DNA from: Flavobacterium humidisoli
GTDB taxonomy: Bacteria > Bacteroidota > Bacteroidia > Flavobacteriales > Flavobacteriaceae
Direction of reading: 5' to 3'
Length of the DNA stretch: 64,000 nucleotides
Assembly: GCF_023272795.1 (NCBI RefSeq)
Contig: NZ_CP096829.1
Coordinates: forward strand, 4,650,001 to 4,714,000
This document shows positions 9,430-16,278 of the stretch, one piece after another. Below the pieces are notes generated by a model. That model had not been told where the DNA came from and searched no databases. It saw only the letters and a list, made by a program, of their open reading frames with translations. Both the position numbers and the translations under genes were made by a program. The number at the start of each line of letters is the position of its first letter. Position 1 is the stretch's first letter.

Positions 9430-10074
9430 CTAAAAAGCTAATTTTTCAAGTAATTCTTTATAAGAGCTAAAAAGCTTCGCTCCCTCTTCTTCTAAATCTT
9501 CATTATTAAAACCATTTGTAAAACCGTAAACTTTAAATCCGCCACTAATTCCTGCTTTTACACCCGCTTTACTATCTTCTAAAACAATGCAGTCTTCCAC
9601 CTCAAAACCCATTTCTTTCGCGGCATGTAGAAATATTCCAGGCTCTGGTTTCCAACTGCCAATTTGATACGAACTAAATATTTTATTTTCGAATTTATCC
9701 AATAATCCTGCAACTTCAAGGTTCAAACGAATTTTATCTACCGGTCCACTAGAGGCAACACAATACGGAATTTTTAATTTTTCGATATTTTCGATAAAAT
9801 CAATAATTCCTTCCATTGGTTTTACCTGAGTTTTAAAAGCTTCAAAACTCTTTTCGCGATATTCGTTTTCAAAATTCTCAGGCAATTTCTGATCGATTGC
9901 TTCTTCGATATGGCGGAAACAATCTTTTAGATTTCGGCCATTAAAATAACGATAAGCGTCTTCCAATTCCATTTCGAATCCGTGTTGCTGTGCCATTGAT
10001 AGCAATATTCCGTTACCAATTTTCTCTGTATCGACCAAAACTCCATCGCAATCGAAAATAATACATTTAACCAT
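9430..10074 (-). CDS. HAD-superfamily sugar-phosphate phosphatase / phosphoglucomutase-like
   Basis: At 214 residues this is the usual size for HAD subfamily IA. Motif I is FDCDGVLVDTE (nucleophile D8, acid/base D10). Motif II is the S of CVASSGP, motif III is K of WKPEPG, and motif IV is VLEDSKAG. The fold and motifs match beta-phosphoglucomutase and related phosphatases such as YniC/YfbT that act on small sugar phosphates. The substrate cannot be read from sequence. It is alone on its strand, flanked by repeats on one side and a divergent DUF4861 gene on the other, so a role in the neighbouring uronate locus is possible but unproven. Confidence 0.85.
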   Translation of the reverse strand: MVKCIIFDCDGVLVDTEKIGNGILLSMAQQHGFEMELEDAYRYFNGRNLKDCFRHIEEAIDQKLPENFENEYREKSFEAFKTQVKPMEGIIDFIENIEKLKIPYCVASSGPVDKIRLNLEVAGLLDKFENKIFSSYQIGSWKPEPGIFLHAAKEMGFEVEDCIVLEDSKAGVKAGISGGFKVYGFTNGFNNEDLEEEGAKLFSSYKELLEKLAF

Positions 10075-10286
10075 TTCTGTTGATTTTCATTTAATTATAA
10101 TTTCTCCTGAAATCAAAATCAGGAAATGTAAATTACAAAAAATAATCGATTTCTTTCCCAAAGCTTTTCTTCTCATTTCCAGACTTCTGTACAGAATTAC
10201 TCCTATTTTGTACTTTCTTTTGGGTTTTGATTTGTACTTTTATAATCCTATCCAACCTATTTTGAAAATATTAAAACCTTAGCATT

Positions 10287-11456
10287 TTGAAAAAACATCT
10301 TTTTATCATAACCGTTCTGACAGCCAATTTTGCTGCTTTTTCGCAGAATAAAATCATCACAATTTCCAACTCTTTAAAAGTTGACCGAGAATTTGAGACC
10401 ATCGAATTGACTAAAAAAATTCTTGGTCTGACTGATCACGCAAAACTTGAAAATTATGCTGTAAAAGATATTAGCACTAATTCGTTTTTAGAAACTCAAA
10501 CTGTAGACAATGACGGTGACGGAACTATGGATGTGCTTTTGTTTCAACCTAAAATAAAAGCTTCTTCTAAACAAGATTTTGAGGTTTTAGTCGGTACAAA
10601 TCCTTCTGCGTCAAAAGTTGTTAGCTGTTATTCACGCTTTGTTCCAGAACGCACAGATGACTATGCTTGGGAAAACAACAAAGTCGCTTTTAGAACTTAC
10701 GGCCCTGTCGCTCAAAAAATGGTGGAAGAAAATATTCCAGGCGGAACATTAACCAGCGGAATTGATGCTTGGCTTAAAAGAGTAGATTATCCAATCATCA
10801 ACAAATGGTACGAAAAAGCCACAAACGGAACCGGAACGTATCATAAAGATACAGGAGAAGGCCTGGACAATTTTCACGTAGGAGATAGTCGTGGCGTAGG
10901 CGGAATCGCCGTTAACGTGGATGGAAAATATTATTTCTCTAAAAATTTCATCAGCTGGAAAACGATTACGACGGGTCCAATTAGAACGAGTTTTATTTTG
11001 ACTTATGCCGATTGGGATGCAAAAGGAAATAAAATAACGGAATCCAAATTAATCAGTTTAGATTACGGAAGTCAGCTTTCTCGTTTTGAAATCAATATTA
11101 CTGGAACCAAACAAATTGCTGCCGGATTAACACTTCATGATAAAAAAGGAACCACTGGAACGAATTTAAAAGAAGGCTGGCTGAGTTACTGGGAACCTAT
11201 CGACGATTCTGAAATTGGAATAGGTCTAGTCGCTCCAAAAAATACTTTATTAAGTTTTGACAATCATGTAACAGACGAAAAAGATCTAAGTAATCTGTAC
11301 GGAAATATTGCCGTCCAAAATAACAAAGCCATTTATTATGTTGGTTTTGGATGGAAAAAAGGAAGTCCGTTTCAAACCAAACAAGAATGGGAAAAATATT
11401 TGAGTTCTTTTGCGGAGAAGGTTAATAATCCTTTGATTGTAAAGGTTAAAAAGTGA
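10287..11456 (+). CDS. Secreted DUF4861 protein
   Basis: A 389-residue protein with a signal peptide (about 1-20, ending in FSQ). It matches the DUF4861 style and shares blocks with the second copy at 59431-60720: an acidic DNDGDGTMDVLLF stretch, YAWENNKVAFRTYGP, a DNFHVGDSRGVGGIAV block, and a later TTGPIRTSFILTYADW block. The family occurs in Bacteroidota loci for pectin and other uronic-acid polymers. I know of no established activity, so none is assigned. It stands on the far side of the convergent lacI gene from the YhcH/aldolase/uxu operon, separated from lacI by a repeat and a strong hairpin. Periplasmic handling of uronic-acid oligosaccharides is inference from context. Confidence 0.8.
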   Translation: MKKHLFIITVLTANFAAFSQNKIITISNSLKVDREFETIELTKKILGLTDHAKLENYAVKDISTNSFLETQTVDNDGDGTMDVLLFQPKIKASSKQDFEVLVGTNPSASKVVSCYSRFVPERTDDYAWENNKVAFRTYGPVAQKMVEENIPGGTLTSGIDAWLKRVDYPIINKWYEKATNGTGTYHKDTGEGLDNFHVGDSRGVGGIAVNVDGKYYFSKNFISWKTITTGPIRTSFILTYADWDAKGNKITESKLISLDYGSQLSRFEINITGTKQIAAGLTLHDKKGTTGTNLKEGWLSYWEPIDDSEIGIGLVAPKNTLLSFDNHVTDEKDLSNLYGNIAVQNNKAIYYVGFGWKKGSPFQTKQEWEKYLSSFAEKVNNPLIVKVKK

Positions 11457-11464
11457 TTTTTTTC

Positions 11465-11498
11465 TTGCCACTAAGACACTAAGGCGCAAAGTTTTTTT
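11465..11498. repeat. Copy of the GCCACnAAG...CTAAG gene-end repeat
   Basis: CTTGCCACTAAGACACTAAG begins just after the DUF4861 stop and runs into CGCAAAG and seven T. Related copies occur at 16106-16241, 31085-31184, 33699-33752 and 39293-39326, all at gene ends. A looser version (GCTAAG/TCTAAG) ends other genes at 56437 and 58662. Confidence 0.7.
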
Positions 11499-11503
11499 CT
11501 TAA

Positions 11504-11545
11504 TTCAAACATAGCCCGTGGTTTCAACCACGGGCTATGTTTGAA
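11504..11545. terminator. Perfect 20-bp hairpin between convergent genes
   Basis: Two 20-bp arms (core AGCCCGTGGTT / AACCACGGGCT) are exact reverse complements around a TC loop. The hairpin sits between the convergent DUF4861 and lacI genes, with T- or A-rich flanks on both sides, so it can act as a bidirectional terminator. Its GTGG-TT-AACCAC core is also typical of dispersed REP-type elements. Confidence 0.65.
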
Positions 11546-11551
11546 ATGTAT

Positions 11552-12577
11552 TTATTTTCTAACAGGAAAATAATTCTCCTTCAAAATAATCTCGAGCGGA
11601 ATGTAATGCGTCCGTTCTGTCTCTTCTTGTAGAACCAGTTTTTTATACAAATAATTAATCCCCATATAACCTTGATCTTCGGGTCTTTGATTGATTAAAA
11701 AATCAATTACGCCTTTATTTAAGTATTCAATGTTTTCTTTTAATAAATCAAAACCAATAATTCGAACACCTTTTATATTGTTTTTTTCTAAAAATTTGGC
11801 GACAATATACGCTCTAGAATTGGGTACAAAAACGCTGTTTACGCCAGAAAACATTTCTAAACTCAATTGATCGATTCCTGAATCTTTCAGGGTAAATTCA
11901 GAAAATTTAAAATTGGTCAATTCATCGTGGTCTTGAAAATACGAATAGAATCCTTTAATACGCTGCTGATACACAGAAGTGCTTTCGATTTCTCTAGTAA
12001 TCTTAAAAATTAAAACTTGTCTCTCATTTTTTACAGCAAAACTAATTAATCTTCCAGCCAAATAGCCGCTTTGAAAAGCATTTTGTCCGACATAAGCATG
12101 TTCATTTTCTTCAGAAATATTCGAATCGATCATCACAATTGGAATATTTTTCTTTTCATATTCCTTTAAAAACTGAACAGAATCTTCGTAGAAAATTGGC
12201 GCAAATAAAAGTCCGTCGCAGTCAAACCCTAACACTTTTTGCGCCGATTCTTTAAAAGATGCCAAATCATAATCATAGAAAAAATAATCCAATACAATTC
12301 CGAATTTACTGAATTCTAAAGCTGCTTTTTCGATTCCATCCACCTGACTTTTCCAATATTCCAAAGTTTCAGATTTTGGAAGGAAAACTGCAAAATGAAA
12401 TTTTTTGTTCAACGCCAGATTACTTGCCAAAATATTTCGGGTATAACCAAACTCTTCAATTATAGCATTCACCTTATCTACAGTTTCCTGCGCGACTTGC
12501 CCGCGTTTGTGTATAATCCTGTCGACAGTTCCGGCAGAAATATTAGCTAGTTCAGCAATTTTTTTAATTGTTATGAT
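11552..12577 (-). CDS. LacI-family regulator of the uronate operon, non-ATG start
   Basis: The conceptual protein is about 341 residues, the normal LacI length. An N-terminal HTH reads ITIKKIAELANISAGTVDRI and continues IHKRGQVAQETVDKVNAIIEEFGYTRN, followed by a periplasmic-binding-protein-like effector domain (FAVFLPKSETLEYWKSQVDGIEKAA; GFDCDGLLFAPI; YVGQNAFQSGYLAGRL; VRIIGFD). The frame upstream of the HTH has no ATG, GTG or TTG before a stop near 12634. I place the start at ATC 12577 or ATA 12574, one or two codons before TIKKIA. The first GTG (12472) would delete the whole DNA-binding domain. The gene is divergent from the YhcH/eda/uxu operon, whose promoter carries a gtgt...acac operator-like site. 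A substrate-responsive repressor is the likely role. Alternatives are a true AUU/AUC/AUA start, a sequence error, or a decayed start. Confidence 0.8.
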   Translation of the reverse strand: MITIKKIAELANISAGTVDRIIHKRGQVAQETVDKVNAIIEEFGYTRNILASNLALNKKFHFAVFLPKSETLEYWKSQVDGIEKAALEFSKFGIVLDYFFYDYDLASFKESAQKVLGFDCDGLLFAPIFYEDSVQFLKEYEKKNIPIVMIDSNISEENEHAYVGQNAFQSGYLAGRLISFAVKNERQVLIFKITREIESTSVYQQRIKGFYSYFQDHDELTNFKFSEFTLKDSGIDQLSLEMFSGVNSVFVPNSRAYIVAKFLEKNNIKGVRIIGFDLLKENIEYLNKGVIDFLINQRPEDQGYMGINYLYKKLVLQEETERTHYIPLEIILKENYFPVRK

Positions 12578-12645
12578 ATTGATTCTTTTTAAGTTAAAAA
12601 AATAAAAGCAGTCAGGTAAAATTAATTTATTTTATTAAAAATAAG

Positions 12646-12675
12646 TTGTTTTACATCACTTTTTGCATACATTTG
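12646..12675 (+). promoter_or_regulatory. Promoter of the YhcH-aldolase-uxu operon
   Basis: TTG (12646-12648), a 19-bp spacer and TACATTTG (12668-12675) match the Bacteroidota -33/-7 consensus. Transcription would start near 12681-12683, giving a leader of about 60 nt before the ATG at 12744. Confidence 0.7.
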
Positions 12676-12684
12676 TAAAACACC

Positions 12685-12696
12685 GTGTGCGTACAC
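12685..12696. promoter_or_regulatory. Probable LacI-family operator
   Basis: GTGTGCGTACAC is an imperfect dyad (GTGT-N4-ACAC with a CG-rich centre), typical of LacI-family operators. It overlaps the predicted start of transcription of the operon divergent from the lacI gene, an ideal repression position. It is the only CG-rich word in a very AT-rich spacer. Confidence 0.55.
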
Positions 12697-12743
12697 GCAA
12701 ATATACATATAACATCAAAAAATAAAAATAATAACCCATTAAA

Positions 12744-13193
12744 ATGATACTAGACTCATTACAAAATGCACCAAAATATTATGGTCTGCATCCAAATTTC
12801 AAAAAAGCTTTTGATTATGTAAATCAAAATGACATTGCCAATTTAGAAGAAGGCGCTTTTGAAATTGGCGAAGGCTTAAAACTAATTGTAATTATCGGAC
12901 AAGGAAATACAAAAGAAGAAGCGGTTAAAGGATTTGAATGTCACGATAAAAACATAGACATTCAGATTTCTATTAAAGGACCTGAAACTTTTGCATGGAA
13001 ACCAAGAGAAAAATGTGTGAGCCCAAATGGCGATTACAGTGAGGAAAGAGACGTTCGTTTTTTTCATGACGCACCTGATACCTTTTTTCAAATGCAGGAA
13101 AAACAATTTGCCATCTTATTTCCAGAAGATGTTCATACCGCAATGATTGGTGAAGGAACACTGAAAAAGATCGTTATTAAAGTAAAAATATAA
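12744..13193 (+). CDS. YhcH/YjgK/YiaL family sugar anomerase-like protein
   Basis: At 149 residues it matches the YhcH/YiaL (DUF386) beta-sandwich family: HPNFKKAFDYVNQ near the N-terminus, FECHDKNIDIQISIKGPE (conserved H and the D/Q pair), and FAILFPEDVHTAMIG (the metal/substrate histidine region) at the end. Family members act on acidic or amino sugars; E. coli YhcH (NanQ) is an N-acetylneuraminate anomerase, and others sit with uronate genes. Here it opens the operon and is followed after 3 bp by KDPG aldolase. A role in anomer interconversion of an unsaturated or free uronate is a reasonable inference. KdgF-like activity is an alternative, but KdgF is a different cupin family. Confidence 0.85.
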   Translation: MILDSLQNAPKYYGLHPNFKKAFDYVNQNDIANLEEGAFEIGEGLKLIVIIGQGNTKEEAVKGFECHDKNIDIQISIKGPETFAWKPREKCVSPNGDYSEERDVRFFHDAPDTFFQMQEKQFAILFPEDVHTAMIGEGTLKKIVIKVKI

Positions 13194-13196
13194 GTT

Positions 13197-13859
13197 ATGA
13201 GCACTATTCAGAATTCGATTGATGTCATTGTAAAACAAGGAATGCTTCCATTGTATTTTAATGCAGACGAAAGCAAAAGCATCACGATTTTAAGAACACT
13301 TTATAACGCTGGAATCAGAGCAGTAGAATATACAAGCCGTGGTCCAGAAGCACTTTCTAATTTCAAAAAAATGATTGAAGTAAGAAACGCTGAAATGCCA
13401 GGAATGCTTTTAGGAATTGGGACCATCAAAAATTTAACGCAGGCAGAAACGTATTTTTTAGAAGGAGCTGACTTTTTTATAAGCCCAGGATTTGTTCCTG
13501 AAATTGCTTCGTTTTTAATTTCTAAAGAAGTTTTATACGCTCCAGGCTGCATGACTCCAACTGAAATTATTGCAGCTGAAAATACTGGAGTAAAATTCAT
13601 AAAACTTTTCCCTGGAAACATCTTAGGTCCAGATTTTATGAGTGCCATCAAAGATGTTTTTCCAAACTTAATTTTTATGCCAACCGGAGGTGTTGATACT
13701 ACTAAACAAAGTATCGAAACTTGGTTTAACGCTGGTGTGTCTGCTGTGGGAATGGGAAGCAAATTAGTTAGCAAAGAATTAATGGAATATGGTGCTTACG
13801 AGACAATCGAAAAAGAAACCAAAAGGGTTTTAGATTTGATTGAAACAATAAAAGGTTAA
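13197..13859 (+). CDS. eda: 2-keto-3-deoxy-6-phosphogluconate aldolase
   Basis: A 220-residue class I aldolase of the KDPG/KHG family. It cleaves 2-keto-3-deoxy-6-phosphogluconate to pyruvate and glyceraldehyde 3-phosphate in the cytoplasm. The Schiff-base lysine is K136 in FIKLFPG, the catalytic glutamate is E44 in AVEYTSRGP, and the phosphate-binding loop is PTGGV followed by AVGMGSKL. It lies 3 bp after the YhcH gene, so the two are translationally close. It supplies the last step for carbon that passes through mannonate and KDG. The KDG kinase needed in between is not in this window. Confidence 0.93.
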   Translation: MSTIQNSIDVIVKQGMLPLYFNADESKSITILRTLYNAGIRAVEYTSRGPEALSNFKKMIEVRNAEMPGMLLGIGTIKNLTQAETYFLEGADFFISPGFVPEIASFLISKEVLYAPGCMTPTEIIAAENTGVKFIKLFPGNILGPDFMSAIKDVFPNLIFMPTGGVDTTKQSIETWFNAGVSAVGMGSKLVSKELMEYGAYETIEKETKRVLDLIETIKG

Positions 13860-13986
13860 ATCTCAAATTTGAAATTCCAAATTCCAAAACTCACAGAGAT
13901 TAAACGAAAAAATTAAATTAATTATACAGAAGATACTTTATCTATCAAATTGGAATTTAAAGTATTGAATTTTTAAATAAACTCAC

Positions 13987-14799
13987 ATGAATTCAATATT
14001 CAATCTAAAAGGGAAAATTGCACTGATAACAGGAGGTGCAGGCGTGCTGGGAAGCAGATTTGCAAATACTTTGGCTCAACAAGGCGTTGTGGTCGGAATC
14101 GTTTCGCAATCACTTGAGAAAGCAGAAAGCACTGTAAAAACTTTAGAAGCCAATGGCGGACAAGGTTTCGCGGTTCAGGCAAATGTCTTAAACAAAGAAG
14201 AATTAGAAAAAGCCAAAGATTTTATTGTTGAAAAATACGGCCGTCTTGATATTTTAATTAATGCCGCAGGCGGAAATATGCCAGGCGCAACGATTCAGCC
14301 AGATCAAGCGATCTACGATATGAAAAGCGACGATTTACAAAAAGTAGTTGATTTGAATATTATTGGAACTATGCTTCCAACTCAGGTTTTTGCTGAGCTT
14401 TTTGCGAAACAGAAATCAGGAAACATTATCAACATTTCATCGGCTTCGGCGCAAAGACCATTAACGAGAGTTGTGGGCTATTCTGCTTCAAAAGCGGCAA
14501 TTGACAACTTTACACAATGGATGGCGGTTGAATTGGCGCAAAAATATGGAGAAGGACTTCGTGTAAATGCTATTTCTCCAGGATTCTTTATTGGCGAACA
14601 AAACCGTGCTTTATTGCTGACTCCAGAAGGAAAACTGACTCCAAGAGGCGAAAAAATCATCGATCACACGCCAATGGGAAGATTCGGAACTCCAGAAGAT
14701 ATTGACGGTGCGCTTTTGTTTTTATGCAGCGACATGTCAAAATTCGTAACAGGAACGATCTTAAAAGTTGATGGCGGGTTTGCTGCAACAAGCATTTAA
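13987..14799 (+). CDS. uxuB: SDR-type fructuronate reductase (D-mannonate oxidoreductase)
   Basis: A 270-residue classical short-chain dehydrogenase. The Rossmann motif is TGGAGVLG (about 17-24), NAAGG is the NNAG-like motif, the active-site serine is in NISSASAQR, and YSASK supplies the catalytic Tyr/Lys. It resembles the SDR UxuB type (as in Bacillus YjmF), which reduces D-fructuronate to D-mannonate, rather than the long-chain E. coli UxuB. Its place directly before uxuA supports this. KduD-type 2-keto-3-deoxygluconate dehydrogenase is the main alternative, and the two cannot be told apart by motifs alone. It sits 127 bp after eda with no terminator visible between them. Confidence 0.8.
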   Translation: MNSIFNLKGKIALITGGAGVLGSRFANTLAQQGVVVGIVSQSLEKAESTVKTLEANGGQGFAVQANVLNKEELEKAKDFIVEKYGRLDILINAAGGNMPGATIQPDQAIYDMKSDDLQKVVDLNIIGTMLPTQVFAELFAKQKSGNIINISSASAQRPLTRVVGYSASKAAIDNFTQWMAVELAQKYGEGLRVNAISPGFFIGEQNRALLLTPEGKLTPRGEKIIDHTPMGRFGTPEDIDGALLFLCSDMSKFVTGTILKVDGGFAATSI

Positions 14800-14810
14800 G
14801 ATTTCTCACG

Positions 14811-14897
14811 TCCTGCAAGGTTTTAAAAACCTTGTAGGTATTTTTAATTTATATAAGCATTAATTTAAACCTACAAGGTTTTTAAAACCTCGCAGGA
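14811..14897. repeat. Paired palindromes forming a long inverted repeat
   Basis: Two 29-bp units (14811-14839 and 14869-14897) are reverse complements at 28 of 29 positions, and each is itself palindromic around AAGGTTTTTAAAACCTT. The arrangement is that of a BIME (two inverted REP units). It fills the gap between the SDR gene and uxuA, leaving 18 bp before the uxuA start. It may stabilise or attenuate the message. The single palindrome at 9275-9307 has the same core. Confidence 0.8.
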
Positions 14898-14915
14898 ACT
14901 CAAAAAACATAAAAA

Positions 14916-16100
14916 ATGGAACAAACATTAAGATGGTTCGGACCAAATGACCCTGTTTCTTTACAAGATATCAAACAAACCGGAGCAACTGGAATTGTAA
15001 CAGCGCTGCATCATATTCCAAATGGAGAAGTATGGAGCATTGACGAGATTATTAAACGAAAAGTAGAAATCGAACACGAAAACGGCGATCCTAAAAAAGG
15101 GGCTTCTGGTTTAACTTGGTCGGTTGTGGAGAGTATTCCGGTTCATGAAGACATTAAAAAACAAACTGGAAATTACCTTCAATACATTGAAAATTACAAA
15201 GAAAGTATTCGCAATCTGGCTTTATGTGGAATCAAATGTGTTTGCTATAACTTCATGCCGGTTTTAGACTGGTCAAGAACTGATTTATCGTACACGGTTG
15301 AAGATGGTTCAAAAGCTTTACGTTTCGACATTAATGCTTTTGCTGCTTTTGAATTGTTTATTCTAAAAAGACCAGGTGCAGAAAACGAATATTCTGCTGA
15401 GCAAATTCAAAAAGCAAAAAACTACTTTGAAGCGATGACGCAAGAAGATAAAATTAAATTACAGCAGAACATTCTGGCTGGGCTTCCAGGGGCTGAAGAA
15501 GCTTATTCTGTTGAAGACTTCTTAGTTACTTTAAGTGCTTATAATCATATTGACAGACAAGCTTTAAAGAATAATCTTTTCTACTTTTTAAAAGAAATTA
15601 TTCCGGTTGCCGAAAGCAAAGGTGTTTTAATGGCGATTCACCCAGATGATCCTCCTTACCCTATTTTAGGTTTGCCAAGAGTTGTAAGTACAGAGGAAGA
15701 TTTAATGGAATTAATGAATGCTGCTCCTTCTCCATCAAACGGATTTACCATGTGTACGGGTTCTTATGGTGTTCGTGCTGATAATGATTTGCCTGGAATT
15801 GTGAGACGTCATGGTGATAAAATGAATTTTATTCACTTAAGAAGTACACAACGTGACGAAGAAGGAAGTTTCTACGAAGCAAATCACTTAGAAGGCGATG
15901 TTGATATGTACGAAGTTGTAAAAGCAATTCTAGAAGTTGAAAAAAGAAATAACAGCAAATTACCGATGCGCCCAGATCACGGACATCAAATGTTGGATGA
16001 TTTAAAGAAAAAAACAAATCCAGGTTATTCTGCAATTGGCCGCTTAAGAGGCTTGGCAGAATTGCGAGGACTTGAATTAGGAATCAAGCGATCTTTATAA
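14916..16100 (+). CDS. uxuA: Mannonate dehydratase
   Basis: A 394-residue UxuA of normal family length. It dehydrates D-mannonate to 2-keto-3-deoxy-D-gluconate with a divalent metal. Visible family blocks are LRWFGPNDPVSLQDIKQTGA at the start, ESIPVHEDIK, CGIKCVCYNFMPVLDW, MAIHPDDPPYPILGLPR (conserved His/Asp), GFTMCTGSYGVR, and MRPDHGHQMLDD with the metal-region histidines near the end. It follows the SDR gene in the same direction and completes the fructuronate-mannonate-KDG branch. This branch implies the locus handles glucuronate, or galacturonate via epimerisation. Confidence 0.95.
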   Translation: MEQTLRWFGPNDPVSLQDIKQTGATGIVTALHHIPNGEVWSIDEIIKRKVEIEHENGDPKKGASGLTWSVVESIPVHEDIKKQTGNYLQYIENYKESIRNLALCGIKCVCYNFMPVLDWSRTDLSYTVEDGSKALRFDINAFAAFELFILKRPGAENEYSAEQIQKAKNYFEAMTQEDKIKLQQNILAGLPGAEEAYSVEDFLVTLSAYNHIDRQALKNNLFYFLKEIIPVAESKGVLMAIHPDDPPYPILGLPRVVSTEEDLMELMNAAPSPSNGFTMCTGSYGVRADNDLPGIVRRHGDKMNFIHLRSTQRDEEGSFYEANHLEGDVDMYEVVKAILEVEKRNNSKLPMRPDHGHQMLDDLKKKTNPGYSAIGRLRGLAELRGLELGIKRSL

Positions 16101-16105
16101 TTTGC

Positions 16106-16241
16106 TTGCCACGAAGGCGCTAAGACGCGAAGATTTTTATTTTAGCCACAGATCAAAGAGATTTTATTTCACGCTCCCGATAGTTATCGGAGGGTGAAAT
16201 AAAAAAATATAAAACTTTGTGCCCTAGCGCCTTCGTGGCAA
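16106..16241. repeat. MITE-like element with terminal inverted repeats
   Basis: TTGCCACGAAGGCGCTA at the left end (16106-16122) is exactly complementary to the right end (16225-16241), and weaker pairing continues inward for about 13 bp. An internal imperfect hairpin lies at 16166-16200 (ATTTCAC...TCCCGATA...TATCGG...GTGAAAT). No open frame is present. It separates uxuA from the beta-helix gene and belongs to the same family as the gene-end repeats at 11465, 31085, 33699 and 39293. Confidence 0.8.
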
Positions 16242-16278
16242 ACCAAAAAAACTAACTAACCACAAAAACCACAAAACC

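Noticed and set aside
11552..12472. GTG at 12472 as start of the LacI gene
   Set aside because: It would remove the complete helix-turn-helix, which is intact and in frame upstream.
13301..13774. 157-codon antisense frame opposite KDPG aldolase
   Set aside because: No family resemblance; it is a codon-usage shadow of eda.
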